Source: Streptomyces noursei ATCC 11455 (lineage in GTDB: Bacteria > Actinomycetota > Actinomycetes > Streptomycetales > Streptomycetaceae). Taken from it: a DNA stretch of 64,000 nt. Below the pieces are notes generated by a model. The model was given only the letters and a program-made list of their open reading frames with translations. It was not told where the DNA came from and did no database searches. The DNA lies in the NCBI RefSeq assembly GCF_001704275.1, contig NZ_CP011533.1:4712001-4776000 (forward strand). Reading direction: 5' to 3'. Shown piece after piece: positions 32,698 through 41,584 of the stretch. A program made the translations under genes and the position numbers. Every line of letters starts with the position of its first letter. The stretch's first letter is position 1.

Positions 32698-33747
32698 TCA
32701 GAAGAGGTAGCCGTGGTGCTTGAGCATCCGGATCACCTCGTCGCGGCTGTCGGCAATCTTGTAGATGGCCTCCGGCATGAGCCGCGGTGTCTGCGGGCGC
32801 CAGCCGCGGCCGGTGTGGCCGCGCGGCAGCTGTCCGCGTTCGACGGCGCGGGCCAGCTCGTGACGGACGAACGGTGACGAGCGGCGCCGGGTCCCCTCAC
32901 GGGTGGCCTGCATTCGGCGACCGAAGGCGTCGGCGGTGTACAGGCCACGGCGCGCGTTGACGACCTGGGTGACGTCCGCGCCATCCCGGATCGCCCTGGC
33001 GCCGGCCGCGGTGTACAGCCGGTCCTGTTCGGCCCTGTTCAGACGGTTGAAGTGCTCGCGCGGATCCTCGACGTAGGTCTGGGCGCGCTGCTTCCAGCGG
33101 TCCTTGCGGCCCATGGGGACGTGGTAGCAGTGGCAGCGCCGGTGCCGCTTGAATCCGCGGTTGAAGGCGTAGACGCGTCCGGCCAGGACCGCGCACCGTG
33201 CGCACGCCTTCGCCGAGGCCATCCGCACGTATCCGGCGCAGGCCCGATCGGAGGCGATCCGGGCACCGGTCGCCGAGCGTCCGGCGTCCGCGATCTCGCT
33301 GTTCGTGATCGCCAGCAGCTCAGCCAGCCCGCGCTCGAACGCGGTCGATTCCGCCGCTCCCCGGCCGATCAGAGCCTTCGTGGTGATCACGGGGCGGTAC
33401 AGCAGGGACTCCAGCGGCCGGCCGTCAGCCGCGCGCCCGGCGAACGCGGTGGGATCCAGGCGTCCGGCCGGTGCGGGGTCGATCTCCTGGGCGAGGAGAC
33501 ACGCTGACACGTAGGCGTCCGCATCCGCTGCGGCCTTCTCCTGCATCTGCGCGAACACGGCGATCAGGGCCGCGGCGTTCAGACGCCAGTAGAAGTCCAC
33601 GTCCGCCCGAGGCATCGCCCGCCACCATCGGGCCGCGAGACGGGCCGCGGTGGCTGCCAGGTGGGTCTGCCGCCGGTAGTAGGCCGCGGCCAGCGTCTCC
33701 ACCTGGGCGCGCTCCCGCGCCTCGATCCCCATCGGGGACCGGGTCAC
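32698..33747 (-). CDS. MuF/VG15-like minor capsid protein
   Basis: A 349-residue protein with CARCAVLAGRVYAFNRGFKRHRRCHCYHVP, a Cys/His cluster typical of the minor head protein encoded next to the portal in actinophages, sometimes fused to the maturation protease. No clear protease motif is visible, so the protease activity is not claimed. Its start overlaps the portal stop by four bases. Confidence 0.8.
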   Translation of the reverse strand: MTRSPMGIEARERAQVETLAAAYYRRQTHLAATAARLAARWWRAMPRADVDFYWRLNAAALIAVFAQMQEKAAADADAYVSACLLAQEIDPAPAGRLDPTAFAGRAADGRPLESLLYRPVITTKALIGRGAAESTAFERGLAELLAITNSEIADAGRSATGARIASDRACAGYVRMASAKACARCAVLAGRVYAFNRGFKRHRRCHCYHVPMGRKDRWKQRAQTYVEDPREHFNRLNRAEQDRLYTAAGARAIRDGADVTQVVNARRGLYTADAFGRRMQATREGTRRRSSPFVRHELARAVERGQLPRGHTGRGWRPQTPRLMPEAIYKIADSRDEVIRMLKHHGYLF

Positions 33748-35192
33748 GCTGCGGCCTCCGTCGGCTCATCGTGGGCGGGTCCGTCCTTGGGCAGCATCAG
33801 CGCGGCCACCGGGTCGGCGGCGGCCTCCCGTTCACGCATCGCCAACAGGTCGACGACCTCGGTCGGGGAGAGCCCGTAACGCAGAGCCAGCCACTCGAAG
33901 GGGAATCCGATCTGCTTCAACTTCAGTAGTGAGTCGGAGAGTTGTGCCTGATTCCGGGACTCGGCGTCGGCCCACAGCAGGTGCCCGCCCGCCACTGCGT
34001 CCGCCCGGCCCGACTCGCCCCGGGCCAGGGCAATCAGCTGGAAGACCTCACGCAGAGCCTGGCCGTACCAGAGCTGTTTCTCCTTGACCTTCTTGACCAG
34101 GCCGGTCTCCGCGGCGATCAGGGCGTCCCCCGAGAGGTTGGCCATGCGGCCGATCAGGTAGTGCTGCGGGGTGCGGGTCTGCGCGGCGATGTGACCGACG
34201 GCAACCTCGATGACCTCGGTGTACGCCGTCAGGTTCGCCGGCGGCCAGGAATCGATCTTGGCGTCCGGATTGGAGAGCCACAGCACGCGGTTGGTGGCGA
34301 ACTTCTCCAGCGGCACCGGCCGTTCGCCGACCTTCTGACCGTTCTTGTCCAGGATCGGAGTCTTGGGCACGTCGTTGCCGAGCACGACCCGGGCCGGGAA
34401 GCTGGAGAAGTCCGAGGCGGTGAACAGTTGGGACCACAGCAAGTTGATCGCGTCCTGCATCGCGACCACACCGGACACGTCCGAGATCGGGTCGTCGGCC
34501 AGCAGCGGCCGGTTGGGCAGCTCGATCATCGGCACCGTGCCCATGGGGTTGGGCTGGGGGTTCGGCTCCCCGGACACCTCCCGGGGCAACCAGACGTGCA
34601 GCAGGTCGTCGACCTCGCGTAGTGCGAGAGTCTTGCGCGTTTGTGCACTGACCTTCGGCCGCTCCAGCTTCCAGACCTCGTCCGGCAGGTAGAGCGTCGC
34701 GTACTCGCGGGAACCGTCCTGCCAGGTCTTCAGCGCGGCCCGGCGCCTGCGGCGGGATCCGGGTTCGTAGGCGACGATCGCCTGGCGGGCATCCTCGAAG
34801 GTCACCTGCGGCAGGTCCGGGTCGGCTGGGTTGCCCCACACCAGGACAAAGGTGCGCGCCCCGTAGGCGGCGCCGACGAAGCCGAGCTGGGAGTCGGCAT
34901 CCAGGCCGTTGCGCTGCCACACCGACCACAGGTCGGCGTCCGCCGAGGTCTCACCGGCGGGCTTGACCCCGGTCACGGTCAGCCGCTCCACCGGGGAGTC
35001 GGCCACCGGCTGAACCCAGTTGTCAGCGAAGTCGCTGTACTGCTGCTCGAAGTACTTGCGGAACTCCGCCGAGGCGAACCTCAGCGGGTGTTTGCCGCGG
35101 TAGTAGTCGACGTGCTTCTGGACCTCCGGGGCCCGCGCGTTCAGCTCGTCGATCAGCCGGTCGGCCAGGGCCTGCGCCTGCCACAACTCCAT
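33744..35192 (-). CDS. Portal protein (SPP1 Gp6-like)
   Basis: A 482-residue protein with QKHVDYYRGKHPLRFAS near the N-terminus, a central SDVSGVVAMQDAINLLWSQLFTASDF and a C-terminal QTRTPQHYLIGRMANLSGDALIAAETGL, the characteristic blocks of Gp6-like portals. The start is ATG 35192 with GGGGAGG upstream. The portal forms the dodecameric DNA entry channel. Confidence 0.9.
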   Translation of the reverse strand: MELWQAQALADRLIDELNARAPEVQKHVDYYRGKHPLRFASAEFRKYFEQQYSDFADNWVQPVADSPVERLTVTGVKPAGETSADADLWSVWQRNGLDADSQLGFVGAAYGARTFVLVWGNPADPDLPQVTFEDARQAIVAYEPGSRRRRRAALKTWQDGSREYATLYLPDEVWKLERPKVSAQTRKTLALREVDDLLHVWLPREVSGEPNPQPNPMGTVPMIELPNRPLLADDPISDVSGVVAMQDAINLLWSQLFTASDFSSFPARVVLGNDVPKTPILDKNGQKVGERPVPLEKFATNRVLWLSNPDAKIDSWPPANLTAYTEVIEVAVGHIAAQTRTPQHYLIGRMANLSGDALIAAETGLVKKVKEKQLWYGQALREVFQLIALARGESGRADAVAGGHLLWADAESRNQAQLSDSLLKLKQIGFPFEWLALRYGLSPTEVVDLLAMREREAAADPVAALMLPKDGPAHDEPTEAAA

Positions 35193-35208
35193 GCCCGCGG
35201 CCTCCCCT

Positions 35209-36822
35209 TCAGTCGGTCCAGACGTAGTGATCGTTCTCGCGGGCGGCACCGGCCGCGATCGCGTCGCCAGCCGCTTCGTGGGCGAGGATCGAGGTGACAG
35301 CGGCGTCGATCTTCTGTGCCGGCGCGGCCTTCCTCAGCACGTACCGGTCACTGGGCCGTGCGGCCTTGCGTGCGTTGGCGACGTGCACGCCGGTGATCGC
35401 GCAGCCGTCGTGGCGGAAAGGGCTGTCCTTCTTGGTCACGTCGGTCACCAGCCGCTCCGCCGCGGCGTGCATCTGCGCCACGCGCTGGGTGTACCAGCGG
35501 ACGACGACCTTGTCGCCGTACCGGTCCGCCCACGCGTCTACCTCGGACTCCCAGTAGGGCGGGTCGCAGTACATCCGCACCACGCGGTACCGGCTCATGA
35601 GGTGGTCGACTGCCGCATCGACCTCCAGGCGCGGCACCTGCCCGCCGTGGTCGTCCGGGTTCCAGACGGTGGGTTGATCGTCCGGCCCGTAGGTGGGGGT
35701 GAACTGGTAGCCGTACAGGGTCTCGGCCCGAATGGCGGTCCAGTCGTCCACGTCGCTGCCGTCGAAGCCGAGGACGACGGCGGCGCCGGCCGGGACGACT
35801 CTGCGTTCACAGCGGGCGTCCCAGGTGTCCCGGTTGAGCCAGGCCCCGGTGCCGGCCACCACGCGGTTGCCGAAGAACCGTTCCGCCTGCGCCGGGTCGG
35901 TTTCCAGTAGCTCCGCGGCCTCCGCCTCGATGGCGTCCAGGTCCACGTGCGAGGAGCCGGCGTACACGTGGCGGTGGATCTTCCGCCGGTCCGCCTTGTT
36001 GGCATACGACCAGGAGCCCGGGGCCTTGCGATGGAAGCGGAAGATATCCTTGGCCTTCGACTCCGCCGTCCGTTGGGCTACAGAGTTCTCCGACGGGTCC
36101 CAGGCGTTCGTCGTCTCGATGGCCCGGCCGCCCATGCCGGCCAGGCCGCGGCGCTGGGTGTCGGCGACGCGCGTCATCTTGTTCTCCGCCGTCCACAGGC
36201 CGACCTCGTCCTGGAAGCAGCACGTCACGGGGTTTCCGAGGCGCGACTGTGCCGAGGACGTGACGACGTCGATGCGGCCCTCCCCCGGAAGCCGGATGAA
36301 CTGCTCGCCCACCCGCATCAGCTCGCCCAACGGGCCGTTGCGGATCATCGACTGGAGCGGACGGAAGATGTTGTCCGTCTGGTCCTCGGAGAACGCCGTG
36401 ATCTGGATCAGCGGCGTCGGCCAGGGCCGGCCCATCGGCTCGCCCCGCTCGTACTCGTAGACCCAGCCACAGCCGCACTCCCAGTCGCGGCAGTCGTAGA
36501 CCTCACCGCCGCGGGCCCACCCGGCGAACACCACCGGGCCGACGCCCTCGGCCGCGGCCAGACCCGCCGTCCACGGGCCCTTGCCGGTCTTCTGGGGCGC
36601 CACCACCTGGGAGCGCCGATGGTGGAACGCCGTCGCCAACTGCCCGACCTGGGCGCCCGGTCGAATCCGGTAGTGATTGACCGTGCACCACAGCTGCCAG
36701 TCGTAGAGCGTGAACGGCTCACCCTTGCGGAAGCCGTCCGGGACGACACAGTGCTGCTCGATCCACTCCGGTACGACCCACAGCGTCGGGAAGTCGACGA
36801 CGTACTCATCCGTCATCGCCAT
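35209..36822 (-). CDS. Terminase large subunit
   Basis: A 537-residue packaging motor. The Walker A-type loop APQKTGKG is at 75-82 and the Walker B FQDEVG has Asp205-Glu206. The C-terminal nuclease domain carries FDGSDVDDWTAI and later acidic residues (YCDPPYWESEVD). A CGCG Cys pair near 116-118 is an uncommon insert. It overlaps the small-subunit gene by 17 bases. Confidence 0.92.
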   Translation of the reverse strand: MAMTDEYVVDFPTLWVVPEWIEQHCVVPDGFRKGEPFTLYDWQLWCTVNHYRIRPGAQVGQLATAFHHRRSQVVAPQKTGKGPWTAGLAAAEGVGPVVFAGWARGGEVYDCRDWECGCGWVYEYERGEPMGRPWPTPLIQITAFSEDQTDNIFRPLQSMIRNGPLGELMRVGEQFIRLPGEGRIDVVTSSAQSRLGNPVTCCFQDEVGLWTAENKMTRVADTQRRGLAGMGGRAIETTNAWDPSENSVAQRTAESKAKDIFRFHRKAPGSWSYANKADRRKIHRHVYAGSSHVDLDAIEAEAAELLETDPAQAERFFGNRVVAGTGAWLNRDTWDARCERRVVPAGAAVVLGFDGSDVDDWTAIRAETLYGYQFTPTYGPDDQPTVWNPDDHGGQVPRLEVDAAVDHLMSRYRVVRMYCDPPYWESEVDAWADRYGDKVVVRWYTQRVAQMHAAAERLVTDVTKKDSPFRHDGCAITGVHVANARKAARPSDRYVLRKAAPAQKIDAAVTSILAHEAAGDAIAAGAARENDHYVWTD

Positions 36823-37267
36823 CCGCGACGACCTTCAACCGGGACCGCGCCGAGGAGCGCGCCGCCGGCCGCGGCGCGGCAGGTCCCTCGTCGGCCGTGG
36901 CTTCGACACGCCAGCGGTTGGCGCGCATCCCGGGAACGGTCAGGCCGAGCGAGTCGGCCAACTGCCTTACCAGAGTGGACAAGTTCACCCGGGATTCGGG
37001 CTGCTCGGCCTCGGCGAACCGGCGCGCGTACATCGCCACCTCCAGCTCCAGGCCCAGCCGCTCCCACATCACCGCCTGCGGGCGCTTCCAGAGCACGTCC
37101 CACAGCTGCAATTCGCGTCCGTTCGGCTCGGTCAGCGGCCAAGCGGGTGCCGGTCCGGGTCGGCCGGCCGCAGGCAGCACCGCCCACTGGTCTCCGTCCC
37201 GGTCCCGCCGCAGCGCCGCCGGGTCCGGCGCCGGTCCGGAGCGCGCACGCGCACCTCCGCTCGCCAT
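36806..37267 (-). CDS. Terminase small subunit
   Basis: A 153-residue protein with LQLWDVLWKRPQAVMWERLGLELEVAMYARRF and STLVRQLADSLGLTVPGMRANRW, typical of the small terminase of streptomycete phages. Start ATG 37267 with GGGAGG upstream. It lies between the HNH gene and the large subunit. Confidence 0.82.
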   Translation of the reverse strand: MASGGARARSGPAPDPAALRRDRDGDQWAVLPAAGRPGPAPAWPLTEPNGRELQLWDVLWKRPQAVMWERLGLELEVAMYARRFAEAEQPESRVNLSTLVRQLADSLGLTVPGMRANRWRVEATADEGPAAPRPAARSSARSRLKVVADGDDG

Positions 37268-37480
37268 GCCACCTCCCGGCGCTCGTGACCCTCGGTGACG
37301 GCCCAACGTTTTGAACCTGACGGACTTGCGCGCGCCCTCCCCGGCGGTCCCTCAGCCTGGGGCCCAAGGGGTCATCCCCCGGGGGTTTCAATCACGGAGC
37401 GTGACAGCTGCCAGCCGCCGCGGGAAAGGCACGAGGAACGGCCAAGGGCCGCGGTCGCGTGCCACGTGTTGCGCGGCAGC

Positions 37481-37843
37481 TCAGTTGTTCGTGGCGTTCC
37501 AGCCGCCTGGCTGCGCTGCTGCTGTGTGCTTGGCGTGGCACGAGGCGCACAGCCCACGGCCGTTGCTCGGGTCGTTCGGGTCGCGGCCTTGCGCCAGCAA
37601 CTCACGTCGTGACAGCGGCCAATGGTCGGCGTGGACGGACGGCCTGGTGCTACACAGCACGCAGATCGGATCGCGGGCGAGGACCGGCCGGCGGAACCGT
37701 GTCTCGTGCTCCCGTCCGTACCCGCGTTGGCGGGCACTGCCGCGCCGCTGCTCGGCGGCCCGCCGGCAGGATGGACAACGGCCACCGGAAGTGGGGGCGG
37801 GACAGCCGGGCGTGGGGCAGATCGTCATGGCCCTGCGGGGCAT
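37481..37843 (-). CDS. HNH endonuclease next to terminase
   Basis: A 120-residue protein with CVLCSTRP, ADHWPLSRREL and GLCASCHAKHTA, the zinc-bound HNH motif, plus an N-terminal CPTPGCPAP zinc pair. HNH proteins beside terS/terL assist DNA packaging in many cos phages. The 213-bp gap to the terminase small gene could hold the packaging site, although no cos sequence is recognisable by eye. Confidence 0.88.
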   Translation of the reverse strand: MPRRAMTICPTPGCPAPTSGGRCPSCRRAAEQRRGSARQRGYGREHETRFRRPVLARDPICVLCSTRPSVHADHWPLSRRELLAQGRDPNDPSNGRGLCASCHAKHTAAAQPGGWNATNN

Positions 37844-38086
37844 CGTGTAGCCCGACCTCGCTTTGGTCTCGGTGCACCACGGACAGCCCCCCTCTCAAGA
37901 CGATCAACCAGAAGATCACCGTTCAATGCGACAACACCAAGCCCTAGGGTGCCAGATGGCTCAAAAGTGTGTTCTACGAATACTCGCTTGGTGATTGATT
38001 ACTTTCTTGTGTCACAGGGGGCCAGTGCTGCTTCTGCTGCACGAACCCACTTGTGCTTCTTCTGTTGAACGCTCAGGGGGGATCCC

Positions 38087-38476
38087 ATGGCAAGACTGAA
38101 GAGGATATTCCGTATCTCGCTCGCGTTAGCCGCCGCCTCGGTAGCGCTCGCCACGCCCTCACAGGCAGCTGCCGGGCACACGACCCACCCGCAAGGAAAG
38201 CTCGGCGTAGCCGACGACAACGGGATTTCGATTTACAATCGAACTCAGGAAAACATCGGCAACTACCCTTGCGTGGGGCACGACTGGAACTTCCCTAACT
38301 GGCCCATAGCCTCGATTGCAACCGACTGCAATCGGCGCGTGTGGCTTCACAGGGAAATCGACAGGTCGGACACGCCCTTGTGTGTTCCTCCCGTGGACCA
38401 GGCGTGGGTTACCAAAATCCCCGAGGCATTCCAGCATCCCGCAATCCTCGAAGTGGGTGCTGTAGGACACTGCTAG
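38087..38476 (+). CDS. Moron: small secreted protein with four cysteines
   Basis: A 129-residue protein. GGGGGG lies five bases before the ATG. Residues 1-29 form a clear signal peptide (MARLKRIFRISLALAAASVALA, cleavage near SQAAA). The mature 100 residues contain four Cys and many aromatic residues (NYPCVGHDWNFPNW) but no known domain. It points rightward against both phage operons, has its own hairpin terminator, and is preceded by a more AT-rich leader. It is likely expressed from the lysogen and exported. Confidence 0.75.
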   Translation: MARLKRIFRISLALAAASVALATPSQAAAGHTTHPQGKLGVADDNGISIYNRTQENIGNYPCVGHDWNFPNWPIASIATDCNRRVWLHREIDRSDTPLCVPPVDQAWVTKIPEAFQHPAILEVGAVGHC

Positions 38477-38496
38477 ACATCAGGAAATGCACGCCG

Positions 38497-38568
38497 CGAC
38501 GCGGTAGCCGCGTCGGACCTTGATGCATCGCCGGCCGTCGTTCTCTCAATGTGTTGAGCGGCGGCCGG
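38497..38568 (+). terminator. Double hairpin after the secreted-protein gene
   Basis: An 8-bp stem with a 3-nt loop at 38497-38515 is followed by a nested hairpin at 38531-38568 (outer 7-bp arms, inner CTCAA/TTGAG). Three tandem GCACCT units come next. This should terminate the 38087 transcript. Confidence 0.65.
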
Positions 38569-38666
38569 TGCACCTGCACCTGCACCTCTGCCGCGCAGTG
38601 CAGTCGAGACAGTGAAAGTTGGCTAGTTAACGCCGCCCCGGGCCGGATTCCGACCTAGCTCATCAC

Positions 38667-38701
38667 TTACCTCCCCGTCAACACCTGGCTAGACTCACCC
38701 C
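38667..38701 (+). promoter_or_regulatory. Promoter giving a leaderless transcript
   Basis: TTACCT at 38667-38672 and TAGACT at 38690-38695 are 17 bp apart. The ATG at 38702 begins seven bases after the -10, so transcription should start at or next to the initiation codon. No ribosome-binding site is present, consistent with leaderless translation. Confidence 0.6.
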
Positions 38702-39073
38702 ATGGAGAGTAGGGATATAACGCCAGGCGACATGGGCTCCCTGCGGGGGGCCGTAAAGGTCTGGGCGAGCCAGTGCGGGGAAAGCCAGCCCAAGAACGTT
38801 CGAGCCGTATACACGACCCTCAGAGAAGCCACCGAGTTGCTTCAACCGGGCGTAGGCGCAGATGACGAACCGTGCTATTTCGTAACCCTGGAAGGGAATT
38901 TCGAATTGCCGGTCCCGGCGGAAGCACCGGGACGTATAGGATCGTGGGCTGCGCTGTATATCGACCCCGACAGCATGCGTATAAGGGCTCTGACCGTGCG
39001 CCCCGACGCTTATGCGCCAAGAAACATTTCACTGGAGAATCTTGGCGCAGTCCACGCTCTTGAGTTCAGCTAA
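38702..39073 (+). CDS. Moron: hypothetical cytoplasmic protein, leaderless
   Basis: A 123-residue soluble protein (MGSLRGAVKVWASQCGE, VRAVYTTLREATELLQPG, GRIGSWAALYIDPDSMRIRALTVRPDAY). It lies in the rightward pair between the late and early leftward operons. Codon use is less GC3-biased than in the virion genes. No family is recognised. Constitutive expression in the lysogen is suggested by its own sigma-70-like promoter. Confidence 0.65.
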   Translation: MESRDITPGDMGSLRGAVKVWASQCGESQPKNVRAVYTTLREATELLQPGVGADDEPCYFVTLEGNFELPVPAEAPGRIGSWAALYIDPDSMRIRALTVRPDAYAPRNISLENLGAVHALEFS

Positions 39074-39205
39074 ACATTCACATTCATCTGTGCGCTCCCA
39101 CGGGCCCGCTAGGGGCAAGTGGGCGGGACAACAGTGTCCGGCTCTTTCCCCACCCAGGTCGGGCCCCTGGGCGGAGCTGCGCACGCCGGGCCCCGGTTAC
39201 CCGCT

Positions 39206-39754
39206 TCAGGGCTTCTTGCAGCCGTCCAGGCTGTAGGTGTACCCACGTTGGGCAGCAACCTTCTCGTACTGCTCTCGGAAGTCATTCAGCTTCGGGCTCT
39301 TGCCCGTGGCGCGCATCATGAGCTTGAGGTTGGCCAGTTCGTCATTGCCGTCGAGCTTCGCCTGGAACATGTCCTGGTCCTGTTTGGCGTTGTCCTTAGC
39401 GCGGGTGAGGTAGTTGACCGCGAGGGATTCCATGCTCGCGGGATCAGCTTTCCTTTCCCCAATGATCTTGCGAACTTCCAACTCGGCTTTGGCGAAGGCA
39501 CCCTGCTCCCGTATCGCCTTCTGCACACCTTCGCGCAGGCGGTCGTCCGAGTCCGTCAACAGCACTGCATCGTACGGTTGGTCCGGGGGACCGTAGACCC
39601 GGCAGTCAGCAGCAACGAGGGCTTCGTGGACCCGCTGGGCCGACGACTCCACCGGAGCTGCGGGTTTGCCTTCCGTCCCGGAACTGTTGCCGCACGCAGT
39701 GAGCGCGAAAGCGGCGGTGATGGTGGTGAGTAAGACGGCGGTGGCGCGGCGCAT
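39206..39754 (-). CDS. Moron: lipoprotein
   Basis: A 182-residue protein with a lipoprotein signal peptide and lipobox LTAC (lipidated Cys about residue 21), then a Ser/Gly-rich linker and a mostly helical, Lys/Glu-rich domain with a second Cys pair (DCRVYG, DGCKKP). Prophage lipoproteins can block superinfecting phage DNA entry, as reported for Ltp of Streptococcus phage TP-J34; that role here is only inference. Confidence 0.75.
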   Translation of the reverse strand: MRRATAVLLTTITAAFALTACGNSSGTEGKPAAPVESSAQRVHEALVAADCRVYGPPDQPYDAVLLTDSDDRLREGVQKAIREQGAFAKAELEVRKIIGERKADPASMESLAVNYLTRAKDNAKQDQDMFQAKLDGNDELANLKLMMRATGKSPKLNDFREQYEKVAAQRGYTYSLDGCKKP

Positions 39755-39848
39755 CTTGCTTCCCTGCTGTGGTCGACGACTCGGCGGGAAGCACGGTAAG
39801 CGAGGGCCGCACGGGAAACCAGGGCCGCAAGTCCTTGATCATTTCAAC

Positions 39849-40574
39849 CTAGGCAGCGAGAGCCAATCGCTCCCGTGCGGTCTCCGCGTATCGCTCCGAC
39901 AGCTCCACGCCGACGAATGAGCGGCCTGCGGTCAGTGCAGCCACCCCAGTGGATCCGGAGCCGGCGAACGGATCCAGGACGGTCCCGTCCGGCACGCAGA
40001 CCTTGACCAGCTCGCGCATCAGCTCGTCGGGCTTCTGCGTGATGTGGAAGCGCTTGGAACCGCGCGGCTGGGACGCGCTGTAGAGGCCGGGCAGGTAGAC
40101 CGGATTGCGGGCCGCGTCGACGGGGCCCTTGGTGGCCCAAAGGACGTACTCGCAGGCCCTCTTGAATCCGCCCTTGCTGGGGCGGGCGATGGGCTTGTGC
40201 CAGGGAACGATCCCGCGCCAAGTCCAGCCAGCCGCCTGCAACGCATCTGAGTTGACAGGGAGTTGGCGCCAGTCGGTGAAGAGAAGTAGCGGCGCGCTGG
40301 TCCGGCTGATGCGGTAGCACTGGCCGAGTACGAGGCTCATCCATGCGAAGTAACCGCGTTGGTCTCGGGTGTCGCCGTCGAAGTCCGCGAGCTGGTGCTG
40401 GGCAGTGCTGCTGACGTACTTACCGCGGGTGGACTGACCTGTGCGCTGGGCGGTGGTGAGGCCGCCGGAGCAGTAGGGCGGGTCCGTGATCACCGCATCG
40501 GCTGATCCGGTGGCCAGGGTGTGGAGAACGGTAAGCGCGTCGCCGCGGTGAAGCTGCCAGCTCGGGGAGGTCAT
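39849..40574 (-). CDS. Orphan DNA methyltransferase (N4/N6 amino type)
   Basis: A 241-residue methyltransferase. The catalytic motif DPPY is at 31-34 and the AdoMet-binding motif FAGSGSTG is near the C-terminus, i.e. beta-class order. KPDELMRELVKVCVPDGTVLDPF is also characteristic. No restriction gene is nearby, so it probably protects phage DNA from host restriction or marks it. It overlaps the adjacent HTH gene by four bases. Confidence 0.88.
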   Translation of the reverse strand: MTSPSWQLHRGDALTVLHTLATGSADAVITDPPYCSGGLTTAQRTGQSTRGKYVSSTAQHQLADFDGDTRDQRGYFAWMSLVLGQCYRISRTSAPLLLFTDWRQLPVNSDALQAAGWTWRGIVPWHKPIARPSKGGFKRACEYVLWATKGPVDAARNPVYLPGLYSASQPRGSKRFHITQKPDELMRELVKVCVPDGTVLDPFAGSGSTGVAALTAGRSFVGVELSERYAETARERLALAA

Positions 40575-40774
40575 CCAGTCCTTTCGGGTTGCCGCTGCGC
40601 AGCCTTCGGGTTGCGCAGGTAGTCACGGATCTCGTGGAGATCGACGAGAGCGCGCCCTTGCCGGTCGTGTCCGTGATGTTCGACGTGCCCCCGCCGCAGC
40701 CACGATCGGACTGTGGCAGGAGCAACGTCGAAGTGGAGGGCGGCGGCTGCGGTGTCGGTAATGATCTGGGGCAC
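40571..40774 (-). CDS. Small HTH DNA-binding protein
   Basis: A 67-residue protein with ITDTAAAALHFDVAPATVRSWLRRGHVEHHGHDRQGRALVDLHEIRDYL, a MerR-like winged HTH with a QGRALVDL wing. The start is GTG 40774 with GGAGG nine bases upstream. Possibly a regulator of the leftward operon. The frame extends upstream to 40924, but that part is low-complexity. Confidence 0.72.
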   Translation of the reverse strand: MPQIITDTAAAALHFDVAPATVRSWLRRGHVEHHGHDRQGRALVDLHEIRDYLRNPKAAQRQPERTG

Positions 40775-40930
40775 CTGTTTGCTCCTCCGCCCTCGTATGA
40801 CGATGGCCCCGCCGGGGGGGGGAGTGGGCGGGGCCATCGGGATGGGGTGCACCAGTGCGTGGGTACACGGGTGGTGCTGTTGTTGAGTGTTGCACACGAT
40901 CGGCCGGACGCCAGGAAGTGTCATTCCGGC

Positions 40931-41548
40931 TCACATGGCTTGGACCAGGGCAGCCAGATCGAGGGGGTCCCATTCGGTCCCGCACCAGCGGCAGCCAACG
41001 GTCGCTGCCCCCGGGACGTAGCGCAGGGCGGCACCGCATGCGCTGCCGCCGTCGAGCGACGTAGGACAGGTGCCGATGCGGCGAGGGCGCGCAGCCGGAT
41101 CAAGGAGGCCGGTGACCGATCGGTGCAGCTCGTTGATCTCGTTCCCGAAATCGCCGATAGCGGGGTGGTGCTCCACGGCCCACGAGAGGTTGGTGCGCAG
41201 GGCGGTGGCGGCCTCCGTAAGCGGGTCGGTCCGGTACGACGGCGGAGCCCATCCGAGGTGGTTGTGCCAGTCGGCCAACCAGCTGTCGAGGGTGGCGATG
41301 GTGTGGGCGATCTGGTCCAGGACGTGAAGGTTGATCGGCGCCGGGAGTTCTGCGCTCGTGGTGACGCGCGGGCCGGCAGGCCGGGTGCCGGGGGCGAGGT
41401 GGCCGTGCAGCTCATGAACCATTTCCGGGAGTCCGGAGAGGACGTCGGCGGTGCGTCGCTCGCAGGGGCGGCAGGCGAGCCGGTGCTGCTCGTCCGCCCA
41501 GAGAACGCGGTGGCATGCGGCACAGGCGCGGCAGTTGGATTCGGTCAC
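40931..41548 (-). CDS. Phage zinc-ribbon hypothetical protein
   Basis: A 205-residue protein with N-terminal paired Cys (CRACAACH, ACRPCERR) and a C-terminal zinc-ribbon (CRWCGTEWD) framing a helical centre (INLHVLDQIAHTIATLDSWLADWHNHLGW). It is a common early gene of streptomycete phages, with no defined role; nucleic-acid binding is plausible. Confidence 0.7.
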   Translation of the reverse strand: MTESNCRACAACHRVLWADEQHRLACRPCERRTADVLSGLPEMVHELHGHLAPGTRPAGPRVTTSAELPAPINLHVLDQIAHTIATLDSWLADWHNHLGWAPPSYRTDPLTEAATALRTNLSWAVEHHPAIGDFGNEINELHRSVTGLLDPAARPRRIGTCPTSLDGGSACGAALRYVPGAATVGCRWCGTEWDPLDLAALVQAM

Positions 41549-41584
41549 GGCGGTGGCTACCTCGGGGTGCGGAAGGTGGACCGG

